A stretch of 64,000 nucleotides of DNA. Source: Distichodus sexfasciatus (taxonomy: Eukaryota > Chordata > Actinopteri > Characiformes > Distichodontidae). Shown here one piece after another: positions 44,801 to 59,200 of the stretch (position 1 is its first letter; each line of letters begins with the position of its first letter). The translations under genes and the position numbers were made by a program. The stretch spans positions 229,814 to 293,813 of the forward strand of contig JAVGVS010000465.1 in the NCBI GenBank assembly GCA_032718565.1, written 5' to 3'. The notes beneath the pieces were generated by a model that ran no database searches, had not been told where the DNA came from, and saw only the letters and a list, made by a program, of their open reading frames with translations.

Positions 44801-47800
44801 ATGCTTGTTTTATTTGAGAAACTAAAAGAGGTAAAATATGTGCTTTTGTTACTGAGGTTAAGGTCAGGGTTAGGATTAGGTGTAGGTGTAAAATTATGTA
44901 CTTTTAATACAGGGAGCCTATGGAAAGACCTCACAAAGAGTAATACACACTGGTCTGTGTGTGTGTGTGTGTGTGTGATCCCCATTACGTTTTCAAATCA
45001 GCTTTGTCTTCGTCGTTAAACCCAGGAGAGACCCACACAGGCAACACAATGGGCCAGACACATCACAAAAACACCTGACAGACGGACACACACACTCTCT
45101 CGCTCTCTCAGTCTCTCTCACACACACACACACACACACAGTTCCAGAGTTCCTGTTCTCAAAATGAGATCACAAGCACACTTCAGCAAACGCAAGGCAG
45201 TCATGTACGAGGTCCTGATGCTGGCAGAGCCGGGGTGAGTGAGTGACACACACACACACACACTCTCCTGGGACTTTTTCGTGTTCCATGGGACCCAGTT
45301 GCTAAGCATCTTAAAGTGGAGAGACGGAACTCCACCGTCGCCCCCTGGGGACTCCCCAAAAACAACAGCCTGCTCGTTCTAATTAAACAGGAGATCACCG
45401 AGGACCGGGCAATCTGCTATTGTGATAAACGAGAGAGAGCGCTACTGAATAAGAGAGAGAGAGAGAGAGAGAAGGAGAGAGTGTGTGTGAAGTGAGAGTC
45501 GGCTCCCTGCGTGCTTATAACTCAGGTGTAGGAGAGTAAATAGGGAATCACATTTACATATTAATATAGTGTAGATTTTGCTCTATTAAATCCTTCACCT
45601 GTTCCAATGGCCAGTGTGTGTGTCTTATCTCTCTCACACATTCATTATCAATATTTACTTCATCATGCTTTTACATACCAAAGATATTAAATTGCTAATT
45701 TCGTCGCTGAACAGCCCTAAACCCAACCTATAACCATAACTTCTAATACTGAAGAAAAACTTTTTAAGTTTATTGCCTGCACATTTGGTGTAATGTAACG
45801 TCAGGGAGTCGGTCCTCTTTGATCGACGGCAAGTCGCTGGTTCAAGTCCCGATTTGGTGTGCTGTGCTGGTTCACAATGACAAATAATCACTCACTTATT
45901 CACTCAAAAACACTATTTTACCATGTTATCTGTCTTCCCTGTCTAGTCCAAAATGTATATTGTATATTGTCTGGTTTAAAATGTATATTGTTTAATGTAT
46001 ATTTTAGTATTTTTATTTATTTATTGTTTATTCCATGCTTAGTCGTGCCACTGCCTATTTATTCTGTTCCATTGTTCTTTTGTTTGTTTGCACTGAAATA
46101 ACCTGAGCCACGCCGTCTTCGCTCTCTATGTATCTGTACAGTATAGCAGAGATGACAATAAGTTGACTTTGACTTTGACTTTGACTTTGACTTTGACTTA
46201 TCAAACTACAGTCAAATACTGCACATTTACAGCAAGTGATTATAGTACATGTTTCATCCCCAAAAGTAGGTCTGTCCCCAATCTTCAGGTGTAGAGTCTG
46301 AAATGTGTCTCCAAAATAAGTCTAAATCAGAAACGCATACACAGCAGGAAACACATACCCATGATGATGTGCAGTGCAGCGGTGACTGGATGTCGGACCC
46401 CGTGCACAGAGCAGGCCACCACATCAGTAGAACCTACAGACCGACAAAACACAAGTCAGAACACAGCAGCAGGGGCAGTTGATGACGTAACGATGAGGGA
46501 GTTGGCTCCATGATCAGAAGGAAGCAGGTTCAAGTACCGGACAGGGTAAAGGTAGCACTGAGGTTCTCATGAGCAAGGTACCGTCCCCAAGCCCTTCTCC
46601 CCAGACGCTGTCAAGAAGCTGCCCACTGCTCCTTCATGGATGGGTCAAATGCAGAGGTCACATTTGGTCGTGGTGCACTGTGGGCTGCGCTGTGTTCACA
46701 GTGACAAATAATCACTCACTTACTTAACAGATGACCTGTCGTCTCAAACTGGACACCAACAAGACGGAAGTCGCTAATAAAGTGGCCTATATGTGTATAG
46801 GTGTGATCTTGTAATTACAATTTGCTGTCATTTACTGTAAATACTGTTTAGAGAAAAACAGTGTTTCTATCATTAAGTGAGTGTGTGTGTGTGTGTGGGT
46901 GTGTGTGTGTGGGTGTGTGTGTGGGTGTGTGTGTGTGTGTGTGTGTGTGGGTGTGTGTGAAGGGCGGTTGCATCTCACTGCACCTGGCAAACCAATTATC
47001 TCAAAAACACACACTCTTTCACCTCCCGTTTCGCTGTCTTTCTTGTAATTTTGGCACATCTGGAAGGAGATGAGTTAATGATTAGGGCGTGAGGCGTTCG
47101 TCAGACGGCATTAATTTAGGCCGCTATCAGCTCATGCCAGGGGGGAGGAGGTTTGTCTGGGTGCCCGAGTGTGTGTGTGAGTGTGTGTGTGTATGGGGTT
47201 AGTGAACAGGTGTCTGTGCTTGGTCTGATGGTAAAACATACATTTACCATATTTACTACCATACTAGGCCAGGTCCTCATCAGGTGAGAAGACGCTTCCT
47301 TCAGCACGGCGCTGATCCGGCCGGCGTGTTTACACAGATTAAACAGGTACAAAGACAAATGGCTGTAAACCGAGGCAGGACTCAGGGTGATGGATAGAAT
47401 CGTTTTCTTGCTCTCTCCATCACACACCAATGCTCTAGCAGGACACACTGCTAAATACACACACACACACACAAAAAAACAAGTACCACTATCTATGAAG
47501 CAAATTCACAGACTAGAATCCAGAAAAGTATTTTTTACTTCAGAGGATTGTCACATACAGACATCACAAACCCACGTCTTGCCCTATCAGGATGATCAGA
47601 TATTCTCAATAAAGCACCACAATCTGCCCACTGGCCAAACACACCTCCTACTGATTCTGGTACTGATTTCTGTTCCTAACTATTGGTTGTCCCTATACGC
47701 GTCCATACACGCATAACGTGGGTATTTCTGAAAACCGATTTCTGATTTTCTGTTTGCTTTTTTTTTAATCGCATCCACACGAGCACGTTTTCAAAACTAT

Positions 47801-48525
47801 CTCCATCCACACGCTGTCAAAAGCATGCCAAGGGCAGCACAGATGAAAAACCTAACAGACATCGGCAAGATACTGTGACGTATGTGACGGTCCGTTTTTC
47901 AAAATTGTTGTTTTTCTTGTCCAAACCTGAACACGGAAACGGAGTTTTCAAAAATCTTCGTTTTCACTGACCCAAAACGCTATGTGACGAAAGGCCAAAA
48001 CGCATAGAAAAACTCCGTTAGAAATGCCTGCACGTGTGAGTTATGGCCTCAGTGTACGTGTGTGTCTGTATGTACAGCATTGAACTAGATGGACAGATGG
48101 GAAGATGGATCGATGGATGGACAGATGAAAAGACCATTGGATAGATGGACGGAGGAAAGATAGATGGATAGAAAGATGGATGAATGGATTGATGAATGGA
48201 CAGACAGGTGATGGATGGATGGATGGACAGAACGATACATGGATGGATAGATGAAAAGACAATTAGATAGTTAGAAAGATGAATGCATAGATGGATATAT
48301 AGACTGATGGATAGATTGAAAGACAATGGGATAGACAGATGGAGGAAAGATGCATAGACAGATGACAGATGGATGGATGGATGGATAGAAAGACAATTAG
48401 ATGGATAGATGGATAAATGGATAGCTGGAAAGATGCATGGATGGATAGAAAGATGTATAGAAAGATGCAGGATAGATGATATATGGAAGGACTATTAGAA
48501 AGGTGAGGACAGATGGAAAGACGAC

Positions 48526-48556
<31 letters not shown>

Positions 48557-48936
48557 AAAGATAGATGGAGAGATGGATAACTGGACAGATGGATGATGGA
48601 TGGAAAGATGCACGGGTGGAAAGAAAGATGTATAGAAAAATGAATGGATGGATGGATAGAAAGATGTATGGGTGAATGAATGGAAAGATGGATAGATAGA
48701 TGGATGGACAGATGGATAAATATATGCATAGAAAGATAGAAAGATAGATGGACAGATGGATATATAGACTGATGAATTGAAAGATACATGGATAGAAGGA
48801 TGGATGATGGATGGATGGAAAGGTGGATGATTAACTGATGGGTGAATGAAAAGATGTATGGACAGATGGATAAATGGATAAATAATGAGACAGATGGACA
48901 AATAGATAGATAGATAGATAGATAGATAGGATAGAT

Positions 48937-49019
<83 letters not shown>

Positions 49020-50544
49020 GTAGATAGATAGATATGGCATTTATCAGATGTCCTTATTACAACTTCCATGTCCTAATTACAGGGGTCTCTCTGGAGCAAC
49101 TTGGGGTTTGGAGTTAAGGGTCTTGCTCAGGGGAATAAAGGTGGGATTCAAACCTTGCAATCCTATAAACACATGACACAAGGTTTCATCACTTAAACCA
49201 CTGTCACCAACACCTCCCAAATGGATACCTGACACTGACGGGATTCGAACCCACAACTGCAGAGCCGACCCTCGAAGTCTGTCACATTAACCACACGGCC
49301 AGATTTCCTGCTAATGGTCTCTGACACATTCTATTCTCAAAACCTCGTACACAAACCTTAACCAGAGCCCAACGCTGAACCTTTCACCATAATCCAGTCC
49401 TAACCAAGATCTAACCCTAACCCCAAACCTGAACGTAATCTGTTCATCACGTTGAATCTAACTTTGACCAAATCTTAAAACCCAGTGTTATCAGATGCTC
49501 TGATACAGATAAAACAAAGACGGTAAAATGCTACCTCTAAACCTACTCACAACCATAATTCAGCTCAAAGATTCCAGCTTTATTGTTCACTACAACCATG
49601 TCCAGGATTGAAGTAACATTTCACCCTCACACCTCATGAGGCATTTTTAAAGAAAAATAAAAGTTTAAACATAAATCTTCCTACATTAGGCTTGGCAAAA
49701 GTGAAGTAAACCTAAAACGGTCGAAATAAAACACAATAATCGCAATATAAAAACAGGTAGAAAAGGTGCTCATTGTGCATGTTCATGCTAATCCTCATAT
49801 TAAAATATAGGCACATGCAAGAATACTCTCTCTCTCTCTCTCTCTCTCTCTTCATTCGTTCTTCCACCCTTACTTCCTGCTCTCTCCGTTTTCCCATTTG
49901 CTGTGATAATTGGAGTAAAAGCGTATCTCTCCGCTGCCGTCTCATCTGCAGACAAACAAGGGCTTAAAGAGAATTTAGAGCGTTTGTGCTGATTGTGCTG
50001 AATCTTCCTCCCTGATCCGGGGAAGCCTGTAGTAAACACAAACCCGCTCCCGTCTCACACCCAAACACCGGGCAATACACGCTGAAGTGGCACAGGATCA
50101 GCCCAGAAAACCCGCTGCTTCAGTAATGAAATCAATTATCACCATCCACCCCTGCTATAAGCATGTCTCTGTCTGAATACTAATACGACCGCTTTATAAA
50201 AATCTGATCAAAGTCATTGTTTTACATAACACTGCCGCTCCGATTCCACCTGAGATCCGCCGGATTGTGCATTGTGTGGAGAATGAAAAAACGGAAGCTT
50301 CTTCATTACGGGCGCTCGATGTGGATTGTTTTGGGCATTTGTTATTTCTCTGGGCGCTCGTGTAATCACCGCACGCCATAATTCCATATTTCACCTCGTT
50401 CACCCGCCGAAAGAAATAAATAAAAAAGAGGACGGGAGATGGGGCCAACATCTCAACGGCTTCCATATATTAGACATCGCCATTCCGGAGCACCGCAGTG
50501 ATGAACAGCACGATCTGACACGAGAGTGGGGGTTTGGGAGAAAA

Positions 50545-50580
<36 letters not shown>

Positions 50581-51062
50581 GTGGTGGGTGGGAGGTAGAG
50601 GAGGAGGGGGAGGCAGGGGGGAAGAAAAATGTCCTTGGAAGTGCGAGCACTTCTGCAGAACAATTAACTTAATTAAGCAGACAGCATGAATATTCATAAG
50701 GCTGTTAATGTCTCCCCCATCCAGGCAGATGAATGCGATGAGACGACTCGCTAGTCAAGCATGTCTTAGAGCCTCGTCAAAGCCGCACCAACATTTTGGT
50801 TCTTTGCCTGGAATATCAAAGAAATTAACAGTCCCATGGAAACGCTTAGGACCGCGCAAATTAATTAGAAGCCCAGGATTTATACGTTGTGGGAGCGGCG
50901 TTGCGCCGTAGCGGGCGTACCGGAGCCGGGCCCTTAATTGGTCTGCGAGAGTCGTTTTACATGTTCGTTCAGCCTGCTGTAAATAATATATTTGCTCCAC
51001 GCTCTCTGCACAATTACGACTCGCCTATAAGGGGGGAATCATGTCGAATTTGCACGTCGTTG

Positions 51063-51099
<37 letters not shown>

Positions 51100-53213
51100 A
51101 AGTCTCCGGCTTTGGCGTGTGATGAAATGCGATGCCGAATCATAATGACTGACAAGGCATCAGGACACCACTGACGGAGAGGACAGAGAGAACGGAGGCT
51201 GTTAATGACGTACAAAGAAACTGAAAAACGACTATAGATGAGATGAGAACATTTCAAGAATCTTCTGATATACGCATTAGTTGTGCAGATTGAATACTAT
51301 CTGTAACGCTGTTTTTACATTGCACATCATGGCAAAGCCTCCACGGAAATTTGGCTGAGCATGTTTACATACTCTCATGTGTGACCGACAGTGAAATCAA
51401 ACTAAACCTTGTGTTTCAAAAAGCCAGAAATAAAAGAGACATTAATTCCAAATTCCCCCAGACCTGAAATGCATTTCCCCTGGTGTGTGGGTGGGTGTGT
51501 TTCATGCCCGTGTGTCGGCCCTTCTCCCCTGCATTTGTAACGGGAAGCAGTGTACAAATACTCCCGTAAGACTGGAAGCTAATGAAGAGAAAGTGTGACC
51601 CCAGCGCGAGCAGGTTGGCGGTGTTGGAGGGTTTCCATCTGACTGAACAACACACTCCATTTTGCAGCGACTCAAATGACAAGTGAAGGTCAAACTCTTG
51701 GCCCAAAAAAGTCCAGTCCGGTCCCACTTCCTGCCATCCCCCCACCACCCACACACAAACACACACACACACAGCTGGGGATGCAGAGAGAGTTGTTTTA
51801 CACCTGAGCTAATGACAGCTCTGTTGTGTGTGTGCGCATTTTGCATTTGTGCATATAAATGTTATATGTGTTTGCATAGGGGAGTACGGGTGCGTGTGCA
51901 TACTTGTGTCTGTGTATTCATATGCAATTGTGCATGAGTGTGTGTATGTTGTTTAGGAACATATATAAAATTCATAAGCACACACACACACACACAAACC
52001 AGCATATGTGTGTATGTCCTTATATGTAAGTGTGTGTGCATGCATGCATACTGTATCTGTGCTTATGAATTTTATATATGTTTGTGATGGGTGTGTGTGT
52101 GTGTGTGTTGTACTGCTCTGTAAGACTCAATGCTGCAGTAGACCAGCGGAGCAGGATGAGGTCTCCTTGAGTCGGAGGCTCTTGTAGGTAATTAACACGT
52201 GCGATTGGGACACTCCCAGCCCCGACTCTAATCAAATCAATTTGGTAATCATACACACTCAAACACACAGCGCCTCCGAGTGTGTGTTTGTTTTCATCAG
52301 AGCAGCTTCGCAACACACCCGGAGTAAATGATGAGGAGCAGGGAGGACGCGGGGCTGCAGAGGGATGCTGGGTAACGTCGGGGTGTGAGTGTGAGGCGGC
52401 GAGAGAACAGACATAACAGGGATGTGAGTGACCACATCGCACACTCACCAGATAAGGAAAACACACACACACACAGCCTGTAGGTCTACGATGGACAAAC
52501 CATTCATTTTATGTGAGGAGTGAATCAAATATGTATACACACATACTGAACAAGTCTGAGTGCGTTTGTGTACAGAGGGACGGATCTAAGGAACAGCTGC
52601 TGAAGAGAAATAAAGAAAGGTTGGAGAGAGAGAGAACAAGAGGGAGAGAGGTGGGGGAAAGAGTGAGAGAGAAAGACAGACAAAAAGGAGAGAACGAATG
52701 AGAGAGTGTTAAAAGAGAGAGAAGGAGTAAAAGAGAAGAGAGAAAGAAAGAGAAATAGAGAGAAGCAGAGGCTGGTGACAGGGAGAGAGAGAGAGAGAGA
52801 AAGAGTTGGTGAGACAGAAAGAGAAAACAAGACAAGGTCAGGGATAGCGAGAGAATGGGGGAGGGATGGAGAGAGTGTGTGTAGGAAAGAGAGAAAGAAA
52901 GAGAAGGAGCAATTGGAGGCAAAAAAAGAAAAAAAAAGAGGTGTCTATGTGTGAGAGAGAAAGAGGAAAAGAGAGAACTAAATATTGAAGACGAGAGAGA
53001 GAGAGAAAGAGAGAGAGAAAGATAGAAGGGAGAAACAGAAAGAGGGATGAAGGGAGAGTGTGGGTGTGAGAGAGGTAGAGATAGAGAGGTAGAGTAAAAG
53101 ATGAGAGAAAGAGAGAAAAGGAGAGGTTGGAAATAGGGAAAGAGAGAGGGAGGAGAGGAGGGAGGGCGGGAGGGAGTGTGATAGAGAAAAGGAGATGCTG
53201 GAGATGAGAGTCG

Positions 53214-53253
<40 letters not shown>

Positions 53254-56200
53254 GGTAAGGGGTTTTGAGAGGGCCAAGAGGGAAAGAGGGAGGAGAAAAT
53301 AGAAGGATCGAGAGATGAAAGATGGTGAGGGAGAGAGGGAGGGAGGGACAGCACCCAGAACTCTCACCTGCTGGGATTACGCCCAGAGGAAGTGTTGCTT
53401 GGACAGGCATGAAGATGGAGTCTGTGTCCCTCCCAGCATCCATCTGGGCCCGGAGCAGCAAGCCGTGAGCCACCTCGGCCACCGAGCCGTCCCCCCCGAC
53501 ACACACCACCCTGAGGGGGGAGACAGAGAGACGGGGCAGGGGGGTTTACATCCCCAAAATGATCTACAAATACATGTTAATATCACAACACATTCATTTC
53601 TAGATACAGTACATTACATCCAACGCTCACTGCTGCTCTGACAACGCCTCATATTTGCCTCATTGTGTTTCCTGGCATTATCTTTACATAAGATTAAAAC
53701 ACACACTGAGCCATGTCTTTATTAGTCAAATTCATTTCAATTAACGGAAAAATGCTAATTCCCGCCGCGCGTCCCCGACGATGGATTAGCGTTTGGGCGC
53801 GAGCGGGCGGAATGAGCATTTTAATTGGGAAACGTCCCTCTCTCCCCCGCATCACCACCACCAGCAGTCCTCCTCCGCCAGAGAGATCATTAGAAAAAAG
53901 GCCATTAATCTGCTTTTAAGCACATTACTAATAAATAAGCAGAACTCAGCGAAGGCAGATTAAGCTTATTTTTGGGAAATGCCATTTTCACAGCACCGCC
54001 CGTCTCTCGCCTGGGGTTTAGGCTGAGCCTTCACAGCTCAACGCCGGGGTTTTTTTCAAAATCCAGCAGGTGAGACACGAGAGGAGGATCCCAGAGCTAA
54101 GACGGGCTTAGTTTTGATCAGATTTTAATGAAGTGGAGATTAAACTCTGTCTAATTTTGCACATTATGTTAGCTGCTAATGTTGCTAATGTACACTATGT
54201 TAGTTGATAATGTACACTATGTTAGTCGCCAACGTACACTATGCTAGTTGCTAACGTACACTATGCTAGTTGCTAACATACAATGTTGATATTATAAAGT
54301 ACAATCTGTGATTTAATGAGATGATTTACACTTCAGTTAGAAGTTAGAAGCTGATGCACAGTAATGGTGTGAGGAGACGCAGGAGGAATCATACAAGAGA
54401 GAGTCCAGTCACTTCATGCTCTAAATACACTGCTCTTGCACGCAACTTTTGATGTCCTTCAGCTAAATAAAAGCCCTTTTTCCAGTCAAATGTTTCATCA
54501 TTTAAGTTTTCTTTGAAATAGTGTTCAAATCACATCTCGTTCAAGAGTCCAACCTCGTGTATCGTCTCGTCTTGTGAGCTGAGCGTCTCATCTCACCCCT
54601 AGTATATATACAGTATATCGGTTCAAAATACTTTTTTCATAATTAGTAATAACCAAAATCTGCTCTTATAAAAAACATATCCGTCAACCTCATATATCAT
54701 GCTTTAAAATGTTTTTTAGGGTCTTAGGTGAAGTAAAGACATGACTATAAACACTTTCCCTTTAAACTGTCCCTTTAAAGCTTGTCCTTTTGGAAAGCAG
54801 GTGATCAAATGTAAGCAAGTTAATCAACACTGACAGGTACACGTTTAATCGAGTGTGTGAGTGTGAGTTTGTGTGTCGGGGGTTAGAAGTGGTGCTTTCT
54901 CATGAAACACACACCACCTGCCTGTTTGGAAGCTTGATCAGCGAGTGTGTGCCTTATCTTACAGCTTAGAAGCTGCTGTCGGGATTAAAGGCACTTTTTC
55001 CAGCACGCGAGCAAACGCACATCTTCTAAAACATGTCAGATTCTTTACATCCAAAAAACTTGGATCACATTCTGTCACTCACAATCAAGCAAGGTTAATA
55101 ACCCAACAAAACTCCATACTCCTGTTTGCCAATGTGAGTGTGTGTGTGGATTAAAAGCATGCAGCTTTTTAGTCTGAGGTGCTGATAATTAGTAATAATG
55201 TGTGAGAACAATGGCTGCAGTCATAGCAGCAGTGACACCTATTTAACCTGTCTATTGTGGCGCAAACACTCACACGTGATGAGGCTCTGTGCAATTACAG
55301 ACGTGTGTGTGTGTGTGTGTCTCACTCCCAGCGACCTTGTGAGAAACGTATCCAAAATAGCATGGTTCCATTAAAAAGGGCAGAACGGCTAGATTACTGA
55401 AGTAATTAATGAGTTATGATCTATTAATGAAAAATGTGCAATTAGTACTACCTTTTCAAACTTAATTCTTCTGAGGTTAATTAAGCAAGCAGTGAGAGGG
55501 AGCGAGTGTGTGAAGTGTGTGTGTTTGTGTGTGTGGTGGTGGTGGCGGGGGAGGATATTGTGTAGACATACGTGTTGCTGTATAGAACGTTTCCTCTCAG
55601 GGAAAATGCTGGAAAAAGCCTGAGAAATCGTCTCCTTTCTTATCCAGAAACGGCGTGTTGACAGAGCCGCATCTCTCCCTCTTTAATCAGACACCTTGAA
55701 AATATCTGCAAACCCGCTAATATTTTCCCCTGTGCTCAAAAATTATTCACACGCCACGGCGGAGGGTGAGATCTTCTAGCACTTTCCATGACAAAATTAC
55801 ATGAGACACTCTCGGAATCGAGCGTCAGCTGCCAACTTCACAGCACATTTAAAAAACCTGTTCAAATACAAAGAAGAAAGAAAATGTGTGTGCATCCGGC
55901 TGTAACAGATGCTGCTCTGATGACTGCAATTCCCCTTCTTGAGATTATCCTGTTTTGCAAACAACACTAAGATTTTTGGCCGTGGGTTAAGTAGCTTACA
56001 CATCTTTGCCACAAATGAACAAGTGATTTGCTGTGAAGACAGAAAATGAAAAATTGACACAATTGTCAGACCGGAACTGAGCAGCTATATATTTAATCAT
56101 AAATACTCCTTTTGTTGAGCGAGGATTAAGTGTAAATTCTCATTTATTATTCAGATTATTGCTGGAGGATATTGATTTTTATGTTTTGTGATGTTCTTTA

Positions 56201-59200
56201 CAGAACACAGACCTACTGTTTTAAAAACTGCATTTGTAACATCAGGATCAGAAGGTTTTGAATTGAGAAATCCTATATATCTATCCCTCTATCTATCTAT
56301 CCATCCATCCATCTTTTTTATCTATTTATTTATCCTCATCCCTATCTATCTATCTATCTATCTATCTATCCATCCATCCATCCATCCATCCATCCATCCA
56401 TCCATCCATCTGGGCTAATTCAAAATATATGGTGCTGAATCATAACGCATGTTGGACATGGTGCTGTAGTGATTTAGCTACTCGTTCCTGGTCCAAGAGG
56501 TGGTGGATATAAATTCTACCTGCAGCAATACCACCACTGGGTTAAAATACCATTTATTGAAGTCACGGCGTATGTGAGCGTCTGCTGAATGCCATAAATG
56601 AGGATGTTTGGGAGCTTAGCTTGAAGAGGTTTTCTCTAAGCGGAGCTCTTTACCTATTGGGTGAATACTCCTGATATAAAAGTGTTGCAGGAGATGAGGA
56701 AGATGAAGGAGAGGAAGAGCAGGATGAAGTGGCTGGGGGAGAGGCGGATCACGAGTCTGCCCCTCCCTCACCTGATCCATCTGTCTCTCTGTCCGAGTGG
56801 CAGCCAAGGCCATGGCTACAGGGGAGCTGTCTTAAGCCCAGAACACACACACACTCAAAAACGCCATGCCGCGCCAATAAAGCCACCAACGTGCACTCAT
56901 AAACACCATCAAACTCACCAGGAACAGCACAGCACGCTGGCAAACCCCAACAACTAAACGCGCCAATAAAACAGTAAAAGGAAAATGTCCGTGGTAGCAG
57001 AACTGGCTGGAGCATATGGTGAAGTGGAAGCTCCGTCCATGTCGAACAAATCAAGACCAAAACACCCACAAAGCAAAATGTTTGGCAGGTGGGCAGCACC
57101 TGTATGGGGTACATTGTCCCTCGCCCACATTATTTTACCAAGATTTATTTAAATAATGTAAAGACACTTGATATTACTGACAATGCTACAATGTTGGTGC
57201 TAGATTAATGTTGCTGTTGATGATAAATGTTAGTGTTTGATGGCGAATTTTGGTGTTTGATGGTGAATCTTGATGGACAATGTTAGAGTTTGATGGAGAA
57301 TCCTGATGGAGAATCTTAATGGATAAAGTTAGTGTTCGATGGAGATTCACGTTTAACAAGAAATCGAATGGAGAATGTTGATATTTGATGGTGAAACTTG
57401 ATGGAGAATGTTGGTGTTTGATGGTGAATCTTGTTGGTGTATGATGGTGAATCTTGATGGACAATGTTGGTGTTTGATGGTGAATCTTGATGGAGAATGT
57501 TGGTGTTTGATGGTGAATCTTGATGGAGATTGTTGGTGTTTGATGGTGAATCTTGTTGGAGAATGTTGGTGTTTGATGGAGAATCTTGATGGAGATTGTT
57601 GGTGTTTGATGGTGAATCTTGTTGGTGTATGATGGTGAATCTTGATGGACAATCTTGGTGTTTGATGGTGAATCTTGATGGACAATCTTGGTGTTTGATG
57701 GAGAATCTTGATGGAGATTGTTGGTGTTTGATGGTGAATCTTGTTGGTGTATGATGGTGAATCTTGATGGACAATCTTGGTGTTTGATGGTGAATCTTGA
57801 TGGACAATCTTGGTGTTTGATGGAGAATCTTGATGGAGATTGTTGGTGTTTGATGGTGAATCTTGTTGGTGTATGATGGTGAATCTTGATGGACAATCTT
57901 GGTGTTTGATGGTGAATCTTGATGGACAATCTTGGTGTTTGATGGAGAATCTTGATGGAGATTGTTGGTGTTTGATGGTGAATCTTGTTGGTGTATGATG
58001 GTGAATCTTGATGGACAATCTTGGTGTTTGATGGTGAATCTTGATGGACAATCTTGGTGTTTGATGGAGAATCTTGATGGAGATTGTTGGTGTTTGATGG
58101 TGAATCTTGTTGGTGTATGATGGTGAATCTTGATGGACAATCTTGGTGTTTGATGGTGAATCTTGATGGACAATCTTGGTGTTTGATGGAGAATCTTGAT
58201 GTAGAATGTTGGTGTTTGATGGAGATAGTTGGTGTTTGGTGGTGAATCTTGATGGAGAATGTTGGAGAATGAGTTTACATCTGAATAAAAAGAATGTTTG
58301 ATAGAGAAATACTGGGAACGTGGTTAATGGTATTTACTTCACTGTTGGGTACAGGTCTTTAGAAAATTTACACTGAACAACCATCCGGCGAAACTCCTCA
58401 AGACTTTAGGCAAATACTGAATTATTCCTCAGACAGCTAACACGCAGGTACACTGACTCAAAGTGACATTGGACAAGGTTCGTCCACAATCTGTATGCAC
58501 AAAACACTTCCTAGAATCCTTTAGGCACTGAAAACTGGCTCACACATCACACACACTGATTTATCCCCAGTTGCAGCTGATGCCCCACATGACAATAAGT
58601 TCCTGAAAACTCCTAAAAGTTGATCTCTTCTTAACTTTGTAAGCCCTGAAGTCACCATTTTAAAAAAATCACTCTTTCAACAATTCATTTCTTTGCCTCG
58701 AGCCACAACCAGTTTCCCCAGAATCAACCTAGTTTTACGAGCCAATTTCACTACGCCGTGTGGCCCTCGTCCCTTTGTCTTTCACCCCAACTGCATGCTG
58801 GGATTTTAATCAAAAAGTGAGAGCTAGACTTCGCCCCTAACCCATAACACACCCACACACAAACACACACAAACACACACATGCAGAGCACTCTTAATGG
58901 ATGGCCGTGCTGACGTTTTAGCAAAGTTGGTAAAGCTACTCTTAAATTAGAAAATTAAAATTAAATTAGAATTAGTTACAGTGAAGTTTTGGAGATAAAG
59001 AGTGTTTTGATTTGTGGCTTGTGTAAATTATACTCAAATGTGTAAGTTCAATCCTTCTCGCCGTTTAGAGTCATATACTTTGATAAATACATCCACAGAT
59101 AGAAGCTTCTCCTGAGTCTCTTCGTAAATGTAAATATGTATTCCTTCATTAACATATACCCTTGTTTTAATTATTAACACAACAAACCTTGTCAGTGACC

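Noticed and set aside
48263..49069. 268-residue Ser/Ile/Tyr/His open frame on the - strand
   Set aside because: Translation of a GGAT/GATA tetranucleotide array; periodic and without homology.
52509..53509. 281- and 223-residue Ser/Leu/Pro open frames on the - strand
   Set aside because: A translation of the GA/CT tract. Only residues encoded at 53368-53510 belong to a real protein (cerkl), and the exon ends at the gtgaga donor.
57186..58173. Open frames of 232-285 residues on the - strand rich in HQDSPSNT-like repeats
   Set aside because: They arise because the 30-36-bp minisatellite has no stop codon in several frames. The 122-bp block shifts the frame each time, and no start context, splice signals or homology support a protein.
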